A stretch of DNA of 64,000 nucleotides from Bradymonas sediminis (GCF_003258315.1 NZ_CP030032.1:782001-846000), one strand, 5' to 3'. Positions 17,812 through 27,325 are shown, counted from the first letter of the stretch. Numbers and translations are program-made. Notes: a model not told the origin generated them from the sequence alone.

Positions 17812-18534
17812 ATGAAAATGACTCAATATACAAAGATAGCTCTACTGGCGGGTTCGCTGGCTCTGGTGGGACTCACCGGGTGCGTGGAGCAGGACGTGAG
17901 CATGTCGCTGGCCGGCAGCGTTGTCTATCAGGGCGAGGTCAACGAGGACACCGGGGAGCTGCGCTGCGATATGGCCTCGGCCAAGCCGGGCTCCGTCGAG
18001 ATGTATTTCCAGGCCGCGGACCTCAACCTGTCCACGCCGATGCCGCTGAGCTTCAACGCCGAGATTATCAACCTGCTCGAGGCGAGCAACCAGGCGTCGT
18101 CGGGCGGCGAGACCTTCCCGGGGCTGGCGCAGGACCAGAACTCGATTCGTGTCACCAAGGCGACCATTCGCTACCCCGCGTCGCTCAATAATTTCGCGGG
18201 CGCCGAACTTGCCGACCAATATCTGGCCAAGTCAGCGGTCTTCTCGGCGGTCCTGCAGAGCGGAAAGGGCGGCGCGATCGCCCCGTTCGAGCTGGTCAGC
18301 CTGCGTGATTTCAACAACGCGAAGGCTTTTTATGACGCCGCGATCGCGGCCTCCGGGCTGCCGGCGGGCACCGGCGACGCCATCATCCCGCTGATCGCCG
18401 AGATCCAGATCGAGGGCGAGACCTTCGGCGGCGAGATCGTCGAGTCGAATATTTTCCAATATCCGGTCAACCTGTGCAAAGACTGTAACCCGGCCGAGTT
18501 CAACACGACGCCCCCGTGTCTGCCGAATGAATAA
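17812..18534 (+). CDS. Lipoprotein of unknown function
   Basis: The protein has 240 residues from ATG 17812, with gaggag about 7 bases upstream; upstream in-frame Met codons lie outside the signal peptide. The signal peptide ends in the lipobox GLTGC, with the lipidated Cys at residue 24. The mature part looks beta-rich, with two Cys close to the C-terminus (NLCKDCNP) and one in PPCLPNE. No family is recognised. It follows pilQ after 173 bases on the same strand but has its own terminator, so it is probably a separate unit. Confidence 0.75.
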   Translation: MKMTQYTKIALLAGSLALVGLTGCVEQDVSMSLAGSVVYQGEVNEDTGELRCDMASAKPGSVEMYFQAADLNLSTPMPLSFNAEIINLLEASNQASSGGETFPGLAQDQNSIRVTKATIRYPASLNNFAGAELADQYLAKSAVFSAVLQSGKGGAIAPFELVSLRDFNNAKAFYDAAIAASGLPAGTGDAIIPLIAEIQIEGETFGGEIVESNIFQYPVNLCKDCNPAEFNTTPPCLPNE

Positions 18535-18580
18535 AGGGTAGCAGCGGCTGCTTCAAACAAGCCGGCTTGCTCTTAAGACG

Positions 18581-18615
18581 AAGGCCCCGCAAAAGTTATT
18601 TTGCGGGGCCTTTCT
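18581..18615 (+). terminator. Rho-independent terminator
   Basis: AAGGCCCCGCAAAA and TTTTGCGGGGCCTT form a 14-bp stem with a 4-base loop (GTTA), followed by a short T-rich tail, after the lipoprotein gene. Confidence 0.85.
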
Positions 18616-18676
18616 CATGTCTGCTAGCGCGGGTGTCGGGGGGTAAGCCGGCCCTTTAACCGGCTCAACGCGGCGC

Positions 18677-19540
18677 TTAGAAACGCCAATCCGCCGCGAG
18701 TTGCGCGGCAAAATAGAGGGTGTCTTCCCGGTTAGTGTGGTTGAGCCAATAGCCGCCCAGCCCGACCAATTTCATCTCGGCGCCGGTGGGTTTGCCCGGC
18801 AGCTTCCACATGCCCAGCAGGGTCGGCATGTCGCGGCTCAGCGCGCTCTTGACCGTCTCTGCGTGCTGCCAGCGGAACCCGGTGAGCACCCACGAGTCAT
18901 GCTCCTTCATGACGAAGACATAGCCCAGGGTCGGCTCGATTTGCCAGACCTGGTCGGTGGGCTCCAAAAGGAAGTCGAAGTTCGTCTCGTAATACGCCCG
19001 GTCCACGTCCATCGAGACATAGCTATATTTGGCCGGCACCATGGCGACGAAATTGCCGAACTTCGCCTGCAGCGTGGCGGCGCCCTCGAGCACGTATCCC
19101 TGGCCCGGGGTGCCCGAGGAGATCGGTTTATCCAGGGCGTCGAGGCTCCAGTCGGATTGGTCGGGGTCGGTGGGCAGGTGCAGGTAGCCGAAGGTGCCGA
19201 AGTGGGTCATCGACTGCGCGGTCGCGCGCAGCTTGAGCACCGCCACCGGCAGGGCTTCAATATAGGCGCCGCCCCAGAAGCTTGAGGGGCTTGAGATGGT
19301 GGTGACCCCGGCCTCGATATAGGTGTCCTTGAGCAGCACGGAGTCGGAGTCCGACAGGCCCAGGCGATACCCTGCGTTCAGGTCGAGCTTGGCCCCCAGC
19401 GGGATCGCTCGGAGCCCGAAGGCTGAGTAAATATGCAAACCATCGATGGACGGCTCGGTATCGGCGTTGTCACTGGCGAATGCGGAGGTGGATGCCAGCA
19501 CGAGGAACGATAGGGCGGCGCTTACAGCAATGGTTTTCAT
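18677..19540 (-). CDS. Outer-membrane beta-barrel-like protein, unknown function
   Basis: The protein has 287 residues from the Met of MKTIAVSAALSFL; a Met four codons upstream is less typical. The signal peptide ends at SAFA (about residue 23). The rest consists of alternating strands with frequent aromatic ends (LDLNAGYRLGLS, AAQLAADWRF), and the protein ends in Phe as most outer-membrane barrels recognised by BAM do. No transporter or porin family is named with confidence. It lies 41 bases downstream of the SpoIID-domain gene on the same strand and may be cotranscribed with it. Confidence 0.72.
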   Translation of the reverse strand: MKTIAVSAALSFLVLASTSAFASDNADTEPSIDGLHIYSAFGLRAIPLGAKLDLNAGYRLGLSDSDSVLLKDTYIEAGVTTISSPSSFWGGAYIEALPVAVLKLRATAQSMTHFGTFGYLHLPTDPDQSDWSLDALDKPISSGTPGQGYVLEGAATLQAKFGNFVAMVPAKYSYVSMDVDRAYYETNFDFLLEPTDQVWQIEPTLGYVFVMKEHDSWVLTGFRWQHAETVKSALSRDMPTLLGMWKLPGKPTGAEMKLVGLGGYWLNHTNREDTLYFAAQLAADWRF

Positions 19541-19581
19541 ATTTACTACCACTTATTTAGGTCATTGATACGAAGGTCAAA

Positions 19582-21414
19582 TCATGATCTTCGACGGCGA
19601 AAGAAAATCCAACTGATGCTCATCCATGCGGCAAGAAGCCCGCCGGGAAGCGAAGGGTTCGCGCCGGAAGTCGCGGCACACCCGCCACATCCGCCCGAGT
19701 CATAGGAGCCCGAGGAGGGCTGGACCAGCGGGCCAAACTCGGCCTTGTGCGGGTCCTGCAGGTCCTGCTCGGTGCTGGTGCCGACGTCATTGGTTTGGGT
19801 GTCGGGGGGCGAAGTATCGGCCTGGCTATCGGCGTCCCCGGGCTGGGCCGCGTCAGCGCCCGCATCCACAGGGCTTCCGGTGTCGGGGGTACCCACGTCG
19901 GCGGGATCAGGGTCGGGATCCGGGTCGGGTGGGGTATTGGTGCTCACGCTGATCTGAATGCTGCCCCAATTGGTGACCCCGGGCTCTAAGTCCTTGGTTC
20001 GGGTGGCGGTGTCGTAGCCTGATTTTGTGGTCGTGATTTCGACGCTGCCGAGGTCTTCGCGAACCGCGTCGAAGAGGTAGCTTCCCTGGGCGTCGGTGGA
20101 GGTGGTCTGCCCGTCACTCAGGCTGATTGTCACCCCGGCCACGCCGCTTCCGGCGATGTCGCCGGCGTCGGTGTAGGCGTAGCCCGACAGGGCCACGGTG
20201 GCCGGTCCGGTTTGGCCGATATTGCGCAAGGCGAGGTTGGGTTGGTAGTGGCTGAGCAGCCAGGTGTAGGACTTCCCAGCTTCGCCCCAGGACGCCGCGC
20301 CCCACTGGCAGATGCCGCGCACCAGGCAGCGGTTGCTCCCGCTGACGGCCGTGTTGGTCTCGTGGCCGGCGCAGCTATTGTGGCCGCACCAACTTCCCAC
20401 GCAGGAGCTGACCGGGGGGCGGTCAGAAACCAGGGCGGTCTGGTGCTCGGGGCGCGTGCCGTGCTTGCCGCAGCTGGCCGCGTACTCGTATTTATCCAGG
20501 GAGTTGGGGTCGCTTCGCTTCGCCATGATCTTGTTGGCGACGGCGTTGGCGGCGTTGGTCGTGATGGTGAGGCGCTGGCTGGTGTAGCGCTGGTTGCAGG
20601 CGGTGTCGTCGATATGAAACCAGGTGTAGTTATTCGGCGGGACGGAGCGCCCCAGGCTGCGTCGGTTGCCCGGTCCATAGCGCAGCACGAAATACAGCGC
20701 GTAACTCTTGGCGGCGATGGCGAAGGCTTTATAGACCTCTGACGCGCCCGGGATATTTTGGAAGACGCCAATCTCCGGGGGCAGCACGCCTTTGACGTAT
20801 TCGTCCAGGCTCATCGATTCGATGGCGACGATCGGGTTAACGCTGTCGCTGCAGCCGCCGCTGCCGGTGGATTCGCGGCGGCGGCCCACGCGGATCGTCG
20901 CAGGTTGGTCGCTGGGAATGGTATAATAGAGCGGGTTTGGCTCGCCGCTGCCGAAGAGGTCGCGCAGATCGACGGTCTCGGGGCCGCCCTCCGGCCCCTC
21001 GCCGCTGAAGCTCGGCATGCCCGGGGCGTGCTTCTGCGGGTCGATGCCCTGGTTGAGGAACCAGTCGGTGTAGACATAGGGGCGCGCCTCGAGAATCTGG
21101 GGCACATATTGGCGCACCATGCGCGACTCGTAGACCGCGTCGCCGACTTCCGCCCGGATCGCCAACTCATATACGCCGTCGGGCAGCTCGAAGGCGTAGC
21201 GCCCGTGGGCGTCGGTCTTCGCGGTTTCGTGGGTCCCCATGACGCGCACCGAGGCGCCTTCGATGGGGTGGCCGGTCGCGGCGTCGGTAAAGGTTCCGCT
21301 GAGTTCGCCAGCCTGGGCGCTCCCCAGGCCGAGCGTCATGACGCACAGCAGCGCCACGGCGGCCGCCAGAAAATACCTGAGAGGAGCTTGTACGACGTCG
21401 TGTTCAATCAGCAT
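19582..21414 (-). CDS. Exported SpoIID-domain protein with two carboxypeptidase-regulatory-like domains and C-terminal sorting signal
   Basis: Start 21414 has gagg about 8 bases upstream and leads into a signal peptide cleaved near SAQA; a Met 14 codons upstream is less likely. From 21414 it has 610 residues. Residues about 36-110 are a carboxypeptidase-regulatory-like beta domain (GTFTDAATGHPIEGASVRV). The SpoIID/LytB core follows, with EYVKGVLPPE at about 205-214 and AIAAKSYAL. SpoIID family enzymes are lytic transglycosylases that cut peptidoglycan glycan strands lacking stem peptides. A second regulatory-like beta domain lies around 405-480, then an Asp/Pro-rich linker. The end is GGCGGCAATSG, a hydrophobic helix and FFRRRRS, a Cys-containing sorting signal of the MYXO-CTERM kind. 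Activity against cell wall is inferred. Confidence 0.85.
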   Translation of the reverse strand: MLIEHDVVQAPLRYFLAAAVALLCVMTLGLGSAQAGELSGTFTDAATGHPIEGASVRVMGTHETAKTDAHGRYAFELPDGVYELAIRAEVGDAVYESRMVRQYVPQILEARPYVYTDWFLNQGIDPQKHAPGMPSFSGEGPEGGPETVDLRDLFGSGEPNPLYYTIPSDQPATIRVGRRRESTGSGGCSDSVNPIVAIESMSLDEYVKGVLPPEIGVFQNIPGASEVYKAFAIAAKSYALYFVLRYGPGNRRSLGRSVPPNNYTWFHIDDTACNQRYTSQRLTITTNAANAVANKIMAKRSDPNSLDKYEYAASCGKHGTRPEHQTALVSDRPPVSSCVGSWCGHNSCAGHETNTAVSGSNRCLVRGICQWGAASWGEAGKSYTWLLSHYQPNLALRNIGQTGPATVALSGYAYTDAGDIAGSGVAGVTISLSDGQTTSTDAQGSYLFDAVREDLGSVEITTTKSGYDTATRTKDLEPGVTNWGSIQISVSTNTPPDPDPDPDPADVGTPDTGSPVDAGADAAQPGDADSQADTSPPDTQTNDVGTSTEQDLQDPHKAEFGPLVQPSSGSYDSGGCGGCAATSGANPSLPGGLLAAWMSISWIFFRRRRS

Positions 21415-21538
21415 TGTCAGCCTCGAGTCGTGTGTATTTAAGCGGTCAGTATTCATGCGCAGATAGTTCGTTTGAAAGAGAGACTATAGTTGAAGACGCG
21501 ATACCTGCAACCCCCCAAATTTGCGGGTCGCGCCGGCG

Positions 21539-24500
21539 TTACTTCATCGGGGCCAGCCGCAGAGGTCGCCCGAAGCTGTCGAGCATCGCGCCGCTTTCAA
21601 GGTCGAGGATAAGTCCCTGCGCGTGCGGCGCGCCTTCGAAGATGTTTCCGTTTGCGTCCATCCGGTAGGAGCCGCGCTCGGAGGCAAATGCGATGCCCTG
21701 GGCGGTCCAGAAGGGAGGATTCGGGCCGGCCGGGAAGACCTCGAGTCGCTCGGCCACCAGGCGGCCGGCGGTGGGCGTGTTCGCCTCGCTGCGCGCGACA
21801 TCGACCTGGTAGATGGCCGGGTCGCCGGTTTCGGTCGGCGCGGTATAGATAACCTGGCGGCCGTCGGGTGAGATGGCGGGGGACCAGGCGTTCTGGGTAA
21901 GAAGTTGGATCTCGCGCAAATTATCGTCGGCGAGCGTCAGGATATTGAGCTTGGATTGGTCGGCCAGGGCGCCGCGCATATACGCCAGGCAGCAGCCGTT
22001 CTCGGCCACCGCGATGCTAAAGCCCACGTCGCGGTCGAGCTCGACCTCGCCCGGGTTCTGCTTATTCTTCTCATCGAGGGTGACCAGCAGAAGGCGCGCG
22101 TCCGGGGTGCGCACGGCGACGCTCACGGGCTCGCCGTCGGCGCTGGGGATGAAGACCGCGTTGGTGAGCGGCGCGGCGCCAAGCGGCCAATCCACCACCT
22201 TCGCCTCGAAGCTCAGCTCCGCGATCATGCTCGGCGGCTGGTCGGATTGAGGAAGCAGGGGCAGCGGTTGCCCCCGCAGCTCCCACCCCCGGTAGACGGC
22301 GAGCAGGCGGGTGGACGTGAAGTCGAGCTTCGGCTCCTCGACGGGCGCGCTCGCGGGCATCTGGTCGGCGTGCGGGGCCGGGACATAGTCGAGGGCCTTG
22401 GCCGACTTATTCTGCGCCGGCACCGCTTCGCCTTCGGTCGAGGTGGCGGGCGAATCGCAACCCATCAGTCCCGCGCCCGCGAGGGGCATGACCAGCAGCA
22501 CGGCCATCATCGTAAGGCGCGTTTTTTGCAATTTATCGGCGGACGCCTTTCGGCGGCGCATCCAGAACAAACTCATCATCAATACTCCGGGCCACAAGGC
22601 GGTCGAAAGAGGCGAGGGCGGGTTGTCGGTGCTGGAGCACGCGCAGGAACTGCTCGACGCGCTATAAAGCGTGGAGTCGCGGTCGGAGTCTGTCACGTCG
22701 TTCTCCGCCATGCCGCCATCGGGGTTATCAGGGCCGGCGTCGCCGCCGGGCGTGTTATTATGGTCGTTTGGATCTTCTTCCTCGGGCGTCGTGACGCCCA
22801 TGCCAACCGTCGCGCTCGGGGAGGGACACGCGATCGGTTTGTCATTGGCGTTGAGCACGAAGAGGACTTCGTCGAAGGTCGCCGCGTCCGCCGGGACGCG
22901 CATCATAAAGGTGAGCGTGGCGATTTCGCCCGGAGCGACCGTCTCGCCGAGGACGGCCGGCGTCGTCGCGTCCTGCCAGCCGCTGGCCGGGCGCAACGCG
23001 TCGAGCGCGTCCGAGGTGTCCCCGACGGCTTGCAGCGCGATTTCTCCTGCGCTCCAGGTGTCGCGCCCCATATTCTCGAAGCGGACAACGGCTTCAACCT
23101 CGGTGCCGATATCGGCGTTCTCGGGGACCGTCGAGTCGACGAATTTCGCCGCGATGGCCGGCGGGACATGCCCCATTCGCGTAGGGGAACCCTCGTCAAT
23201 CTTGCCGTCGCAATCATCGTCGAAGCCGTTGCAGAGCTCGGCTCTGCACGTGCCCGAGCCCATGCGCATGGTGCTATAGTACTTCTCCGCATCCCAGCCA
23301 TTCGCGTTGCTAAACGCGTCAAGGGCGGCCACCGACGCGAAGCCATCATCGGTGGTGCGTCGGCACATCCAGCCCGCCGAGGCGCGCGCGCAGATATCGC
23401 GGCGGCGGTCCGGGTCGATATCGGTGACCGTCAGGGTCGAATAATAGCGCGCGCGCGACCAACCCGACGAGTCTTTCCACCGCGGCCCCGTAATCTTTGG
23501 GGTGCCGGGGCTAAAGCAGTCGACGCCCTCGACGCCACGCACGCAGACGTTCTCGGCGCCGTCGCCGTTGATGTCGCCCGCGCGGAACGTCGCGAAATGC
23601 TCAAGCGCGTCCAGGTCGAGCTCTGCGCTGGTGGCGAGCACCTCTTCTGGGGCAGCGAACCCGGTGGCGGTCGCCTTCATGCAGCGAAATCCACTGAAGA
23701 ATCGCGCACATACGTCGTCTTTTCCGTCGCCGTTATAGTCGAAGAGGCTCAGCGTGCTCCAGTACTTCATGTCCTTCCAGCCACCGTCGTTGGAGAAGTC
23801 CTCGACCAGCTTAAAGCGCTCAAAGGACGTTCCGGTGGAGGTATAGCAATCGAAGCCGGCGGCCCGGCGGATGCACACGTCCTGCTTGCCGTCGCCGTTG
23901 ATATCGCCGGTGCGAATGGTGCCGTAATACCAGGCGCGGTTGTAGCCACTTGCGTCGGTCCAGGCCGGGCCCGCGACGGTCTCGCCAAAGCCGGTGCCGG
24001 TCGAGAGCTGACAGCTCCAGCCATCGGGGCCGCGCGCGCAGACGTCGTCTTTGCCGTCGCCGTTGATATCGGTGAGGCGGAAGGTGGTGTAGTAGCCCGG
24101 ATCGGTCCAACCCTCGGCGTTGGTATACCCCGGGGCGTTGGCGTAGTGCTCGAAGCCATCGCCGGTGGAGCGCCAGCACTGATAGCCCTTGGTGGAGTGG
24201 CGCCCGCAGACGTCGGCGAGTCCGTCACCGTCGACGTCCCCGGTGCGAATGGTGGCATAGTAGCGGCGGCTGCCCCAGCCGCCGCCATCGGTCATTTGGC
24301 CCGAGGCGATCTTGTCGCCCCAGCCATTTCCGGTCGACAGGTAGCAGGTCCAGCCGTCGGGGCCGCGCCCGCACACGTCTTGGAGGCCGTCTCCGTTGAT
24401 ATCCGTGGTGCTCGCCGGGGCGTAGCGGTTGGGCGACTGCGCCAGGAACTCGTCTTCACAAACGTCGCCTTCGTCGACCTCGCCGTCGCAGTTATTGTCT

Positions 24501-25138
24501 TTGCCGTCGCATACTTCGGTGCTGGGCTCGCAGCCGCAGGACGTGCCAACCGGCTCGCGGTAGCCGTTTTGCTGGCGCCAGACGCCCGAGGAGTTGGTGC
24601 AGGAGCCGCGAAAGGTGTCGCGAAAGCCCGAGCCGCTCTGCCACTGCACGTGAAGATGCGGTCCGGTGGAGCTGCCCGAACTCGCCGACTGGCCGACTTT
24701 TTGCCCGCAGCTAACCCGCTGGCCCACCGAGACGGTCAGGGAGTTGCGCTTCATATGGCAATACATCGAGAATTGCCCGTCATCATGCGTGATTTTAACG
24801 TAATTTCCGCAGCGGCCACCGCAGGTGTTGCCGTAACTTCCATAGTCACCGCAACTGTTGTTGACCGCCGTGACGGTCCCGTCTTCGCCCGCCAGCAGGT
24901 TGGTCCCAACCGGCATCGCGAAGTCGGTGCCGCCGTGGCCATCATAGCAATGGCCACCGCAGTTATAATCGGTACACCCCGCGGATCCGTAGTTATTGTC
25001 GAAGCCGTAGTTGAATACGTAGCCTTCGGTATAGGGTCGGCGCAATTTCACCGCCTCGGCGGGGGAGGCCATCGCGAAGCCGAATAGCGTGAGCGCAAGA
25101 GTCAGGGCGACTATATTAAAAACTCTGGGCATCTTCAT
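21539..25138 (-). CDS. M23 metallopeptidase / VCBS-repeat surface protein fused in frame to a TolB-like lipoprotein
   Basis: The open frame has 1199 codons with no stop. Signal peptide 1-29. M23 peptidase domain at about 35-175 with zinc ligands H68 and D72 (GHGGTDF), H161/H163 (HLHVQW) and additional H128; it has many cysteines and should cut peptide cross-links or glycyl bonds. Next come two Cys-rich MopE-like metal-binding motifs (CDGKDNNCDGEVDEG and CNGFDDDCDGKIDEG) flanking about six VCBS/FG-GAP repeats containing DINGDGxxDVC. An NBR1-Ig-like beta domain and an Asn/Asp/Gly linker follow. SCACSS, a helix and MRRRK at about residue 860 resemble a MYXO-CTERM signal. From Met 877 (22510) the frame continues into a complete lipoprotein signal peptide (GLMGC) and about 300 residues with WD40/TolB-like segments such as SPAISPDGRQVIYTA. 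The two halves look like separate proteins. Confidence 0.85.
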   Translation of the reverse strand: MKMPRVFNIVALTLALTLFGFAMASPAEAVKLRRPYTEGYVFNYGFDNNYGSAGCTDYNCGGHCYDGHGGTDFAMPVGTNLLAGEDGTVTAVNNSCGDYGSYGNTCGGRCGNYVKITHDDGQFSMYCHMKRNSLTVSVGQRVSCGQKVGQSASSGSSTGPHLHVQWQSGSGFRDTFRGSCTNSSGVWRQQNGYREPVGTSCGCEPSTEVCDGKDNNCDGEVDEGDVCEDEFLAQSPNRYAPASTTDINGDGLQDVCGRGPDGWTCYLSTGNGWGDKIASGQMTDGGGWGSRRYYATIRTGDVDGDGLADVCGRHSTKGYQCWRSTGDGFEHYANAPGYTNAEGWTDPGYYTTFRLTDINGDGKDDVCARGPDGWSCQLSTGTGFGETVAGPAWTDASGYNRAWYYGTIRTGDINGDGKQDVCIRRAAGFDCYTSTGTSFERFKLVEDFSNDGGWKDMKYWSTLSLFDYNGDGKDDVCARFFSGFRCMKATATGFAAPEEVLATSAELDLDALEHFATFRAGDINGDGAENVCVRGVEGVDCFSPGTPKITGPRWKDSSGWSRARYYSTLTVTDIDPDRRRDICARASAGWMCRRTTDDGFASVAALDAFSNANGWDAEKYYSTMRMGSGTCRAELCNGFDDDCDGKIDEGSPTRMGHVPPAIAAKFVDSTVPENADIGTEVEAVVRFENMGRDTWSAGEIALQAVGDTSDALDALRPASGWQDATTPAVLGETVAPGEIATLTFMMRVPADAATFDEVLFVLNANDKPIACPSPSATVGMGVTTPEEEDPNDHNNTPGGDAGPDNPDGGMAENDVTDSDRDSTLYSASSSSCACSSTDNPPSPLSTALWPGVLMMSLFWMRRRKASADKLQKTRLTMMAVLLVMPLAGAGLMGCDSPATSTEGEAVPAQNKSAKALDYVPAPHADQMPASAPVEEPKLDFTSTRLLAVYRGWELRGQPLPLLPQSDQPPSMIAELSFEAKVVDWPLGAAPLTNAVFIPSADGEPVSVAVRTPDARLLLVTLDEKNKQNPGEVELDRDVGFSIAVAENGCCLAYMRGALADQSKLNILTLADDNLREIQLLTQNAWSPAISPDGRQVIYTAPTETGDPAIYQVDVARSEANTPTAGRLVAERLEVFPAGPNPPFWTAQGIAFASERGSYRMDANGNIFEGAPHAQGLILDLESGAMLDSFGRPLRLAPMK

Positions 25139-25232
25139 AGAATTAGACCGTTCTAGTGGGTTCTAGCCGAGTAGCCATCGAGGTCAGGAGTATTAATTAA
25201 TCTCTTGCACCATCCGTCGCGTTATTTCAACT

Positions 25233-25249
25233 GCTGTTAGAATAACAGC
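25233..25249. promoter_or_regulatory. Palindrome upstream of the M23/VCBS gene
   Basis: GCTGTTA GAA TAACAGC is a perfect 7-bp inverted repeat with a 3-base centre, lying 95 bases before the ATG at 25138 in an AT-richer stretch. On the minus strand TTGAAA follows it closely. It could be a repressor operator; no regulator is identified. Confidence 0.35.
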
Positions 25250-25333
25250 TATCCTAAAAATTCGCATATACTGTGGCCATATTTGTCGGTGCGCTGGCGT
25301 CCGGTTCAAAAAAGGCGGCCTGCCAGACGCAAC

Positions 25334-25360
25334 AAAGCCCGGCGACCAGCGCCGGGCTTT
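25334..25360 (-). terminator. Terminator after the RNase J gene
   Basis: AAAGCCCGGCG and CGCCGGGCTTT form an 11-bp stem with a 5-base loop, 40 bases beyond the minus-strand stop. T-rich ends on both strands would let it act in either direction. Confidence 0.8.
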
Positions 25361-25400
25361 TATGGTATCAGACGGCTTTTAAGAGCGCCTTATTGGGGGC

Positions 25401-27116
25401 TCAGATTTCGTGAACCACCGGAATAACGACCGGTTTACGGTCGAGATGTTTGCGGAAGAAGCGTCGCAGCGCCGTGCGAATGGCGTCGCGCACCTCATTG
25501 GAGTCCTTGCGCACTTTGACCGACAGGTTCTCAAGGGCCTCCAGGGTGAACTCGGCGGCCTCGTCCATCAGGTCTTCGGTGGCGTTGTCGCCCAGGAAGC
25601 CTTTCTGCATCAATTCGATGGGACCGCTGATGTCGCCGGAGTGGCGCTCGATGGTGGCCACGGCCACGAGGATGCCGGATTGGGCGAGGTCGGCACGGTC
25701 ACGAATGACCATCTCCTTCTCGTCGCCCATATATTTGCCGTCGACCAGCAGGCGTCCGGTGAACACGCGGCCCACGACCTTGGCGCCTTTTTTGGTGAAC
25801 TCGAGCACGTCGCCGTTCTCGACGAGCTGGCAATCCGGCACGCCCACCGATTTTCCGAGTTCGGCGTGACGCATCCGCATGCGGTACTCGCCGTGCACCG
25901 GGATCAGGACGTCGGGGCGGGTGAGGTTGAGCATCAATTTGAGCTCTTCCTGCTTGGCATGCCCGGTGGCGTGGATCGGTGCGTTGGCCGCCGTAATAAG
26001 CGTCGCGCCCTGTTTGGCCAGGTTATTGAGCATATTGAAGATGCCGCGCTCATTGCCCGGGATTCGACGCGCGCTCAGCACGATGGTGTCGGTTTTGTTG
26101 ATGGTGACTGAGCGGTGGTCGCCCAGGCCCATGCGGGTCAGGCTCGCGCGCGGCTCGGCCTGGCTACCCGTGGAGATGATGAGCAGTTTCTCCGGCGGAT
26201 AGCTGTCGATCTCACGGGTGTTGATGATCAGGTTGTCGGCGGGGACCTCCATAAACTCTTCCTCGCAGGCGAGGTTGAAGTTACGGGTCAGGCTACGGCC
26301 GAGGAGCGCGACCTTGCGGCCGTGCTTCTGGGCCAGGTCGAGCATCCCGCGCACCCGGTAAATATTGCTCGAGAACTGAGCAATGATCACGCGTCCCGGG
26401 GCGTTCTCGATGACGTCGTCGAGCCCGTCGAATACCTGGCGTTCGCTATTGGAGAAGCCGGGGGTCTCCGAGTTGGTGCTGTCGCCAAACACGCCGACCA
26501 CGCCTTCGTTGCCCAGGGCAGCGAAGCGGCCCATATCCATGGGCTCCTCGTAAATCGGGGTCTGGTCCATCTTCCAGTCGCCGGTGAAGATGAAATTGCC
26601 CAGCGGGGTTTTCAGCGCCAGGCTCATCGCGTTGGGCACCGAGTGGTTGGTGTGGACGAACTCGACCACGAAGGAGCCGATCTCCACGCTCTCGCCAGCT
26701 TCCATCGGGATCAGCTCAACCTGGCCGCCCAGGTTATGCGACTGCAATTTCGCGTTGAGCATCGCCAGGGTCAGTCGGCCCGAGTAAATCGGCACGTCGA
26801 CTTGCTGCAGGAAGAAGGGCAGCGCCCCGATATGATCCTCGTGACCATGGGTAATCAGGACCGCGTCAAGGCGGTCCAGGTTGTCCATTACATAGGTCCA
26901 GTCGGGCAGGATGATGTCGATTCCGAATTCATCTTCGGGGAACGTCAGCCCGCAATCGATCATGATCATGGAGCCGTTGCACTCGAGAAGAGCGCAGTTC
27001 ATGCCGACTTCGTCGAGCCCGCCGAGCGGGATAAAACGCACGTAATCATGCTTCGGGGGGGCAGGAACCGAATGCTTTCGCACTTGAGTCGAGCTTTCAC
27101 TTTTTGATTTTGTCAT
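25401..27116 (-). CDS. rnj: Ribonuclease J
   Basis: RNase J is a metallo-beta-lactamase/beta-CASP nuclease with 5'-3' exo- and endonuclease activity in mRNA decay and rRNA maturation. The protein has 571 residues, typical for the family. The zinc motif HGHEDH is at residues 90-95. Further ligands occur in FVHTNHSVPNA and FTGDWKMD, beta-CASP segments in GDSTNSETPG and STGSQAEPRASL, and PVHGEYRMRMRH closes the active site. The N-terminal 20 residues are a basic, Ser-rich extension. Its presence together with RNase II/R-type enzymes is normal for this group. No operon partners are visible. Confidence 0.97.
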   Translation of the reverse strand: MTKSKSESSTQVRKHSVPAPPKHDYVRFIPLGGLDEVGMNCALLECNGSMIMIDCGLTFPEDEFGIDIILPDWTYVMDNLDRLDAVLITHGHEDHIGALPFFLQQVDVPIYSGRLTLAMLNAKLQSHNLGGQVELIPMEAGESVEIGSFVVEFVHTNHSVPNAMSLALKTPLGNFIFTGDWKMDQTPIYEEPMDMGRFAALGNEGVVGVFGDSTNSETPGFSNSERQVFDGLDDVIENAPGRVIIAQFSSNIYRVRGMLDLAQKHGRKVALLGRSLTRNFNLACEEEFMEVPADNLIINTREIDSYPPEKLLIISTGSQAEPRASLTRMGLGDHRSVTINKTDTIVLSARRIPGNERGIFNMLNNLAKQGATLITAANAPIHATGHAKQEELKLMLNLTRPDVLIPVHGEYRMRMRHAELGKSVGVPDCQLVENGDVLEFTKKGAKVVGRVFTGRLLVDGKYMGDEKEMVIRDRADLAQSGILVAVATIERHSGDISGPIELMQKGFLGDNATEDLMDEAAEFTLEALENLSVKVRKDSNEVRDAIRTALRRFFRKHLDRKPVVIPVVHEI

Positions 27117-27325
27117 ATTCTAATAATCGCTTGAAATTAACTTCTTTCGGGCCGCAGAAATTGCGCGCCCGGGAATAAATATGCCTCTTTTATGAAGGCA
27201 CGGAGATCAAATGACCCCAAAAGGTCATAGGTTGGATTTCGTAAATATTACCCCACCACGAACTCGAGCATAACGCGCCAGCCCAGGGTCACGTTGACAG
27301 GGGCGTGGCTTGCCAATCCGGGCAA

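Noticed and set aside
21905-25087. Plus-strand open frame of about 1060 codons
   Set aside because: It lies antisense to the M23/VCBS gene. Its Arg/Val/Ala/Gly-rich composition without domains is what high GC at third positions of the real gene produces on the other strand.
27250-27325. Short minus-strand coding-like tail after the 27326 gene
   Set aside because: A TAA cuts the frame after about 25 codons and only a TTG could start it.
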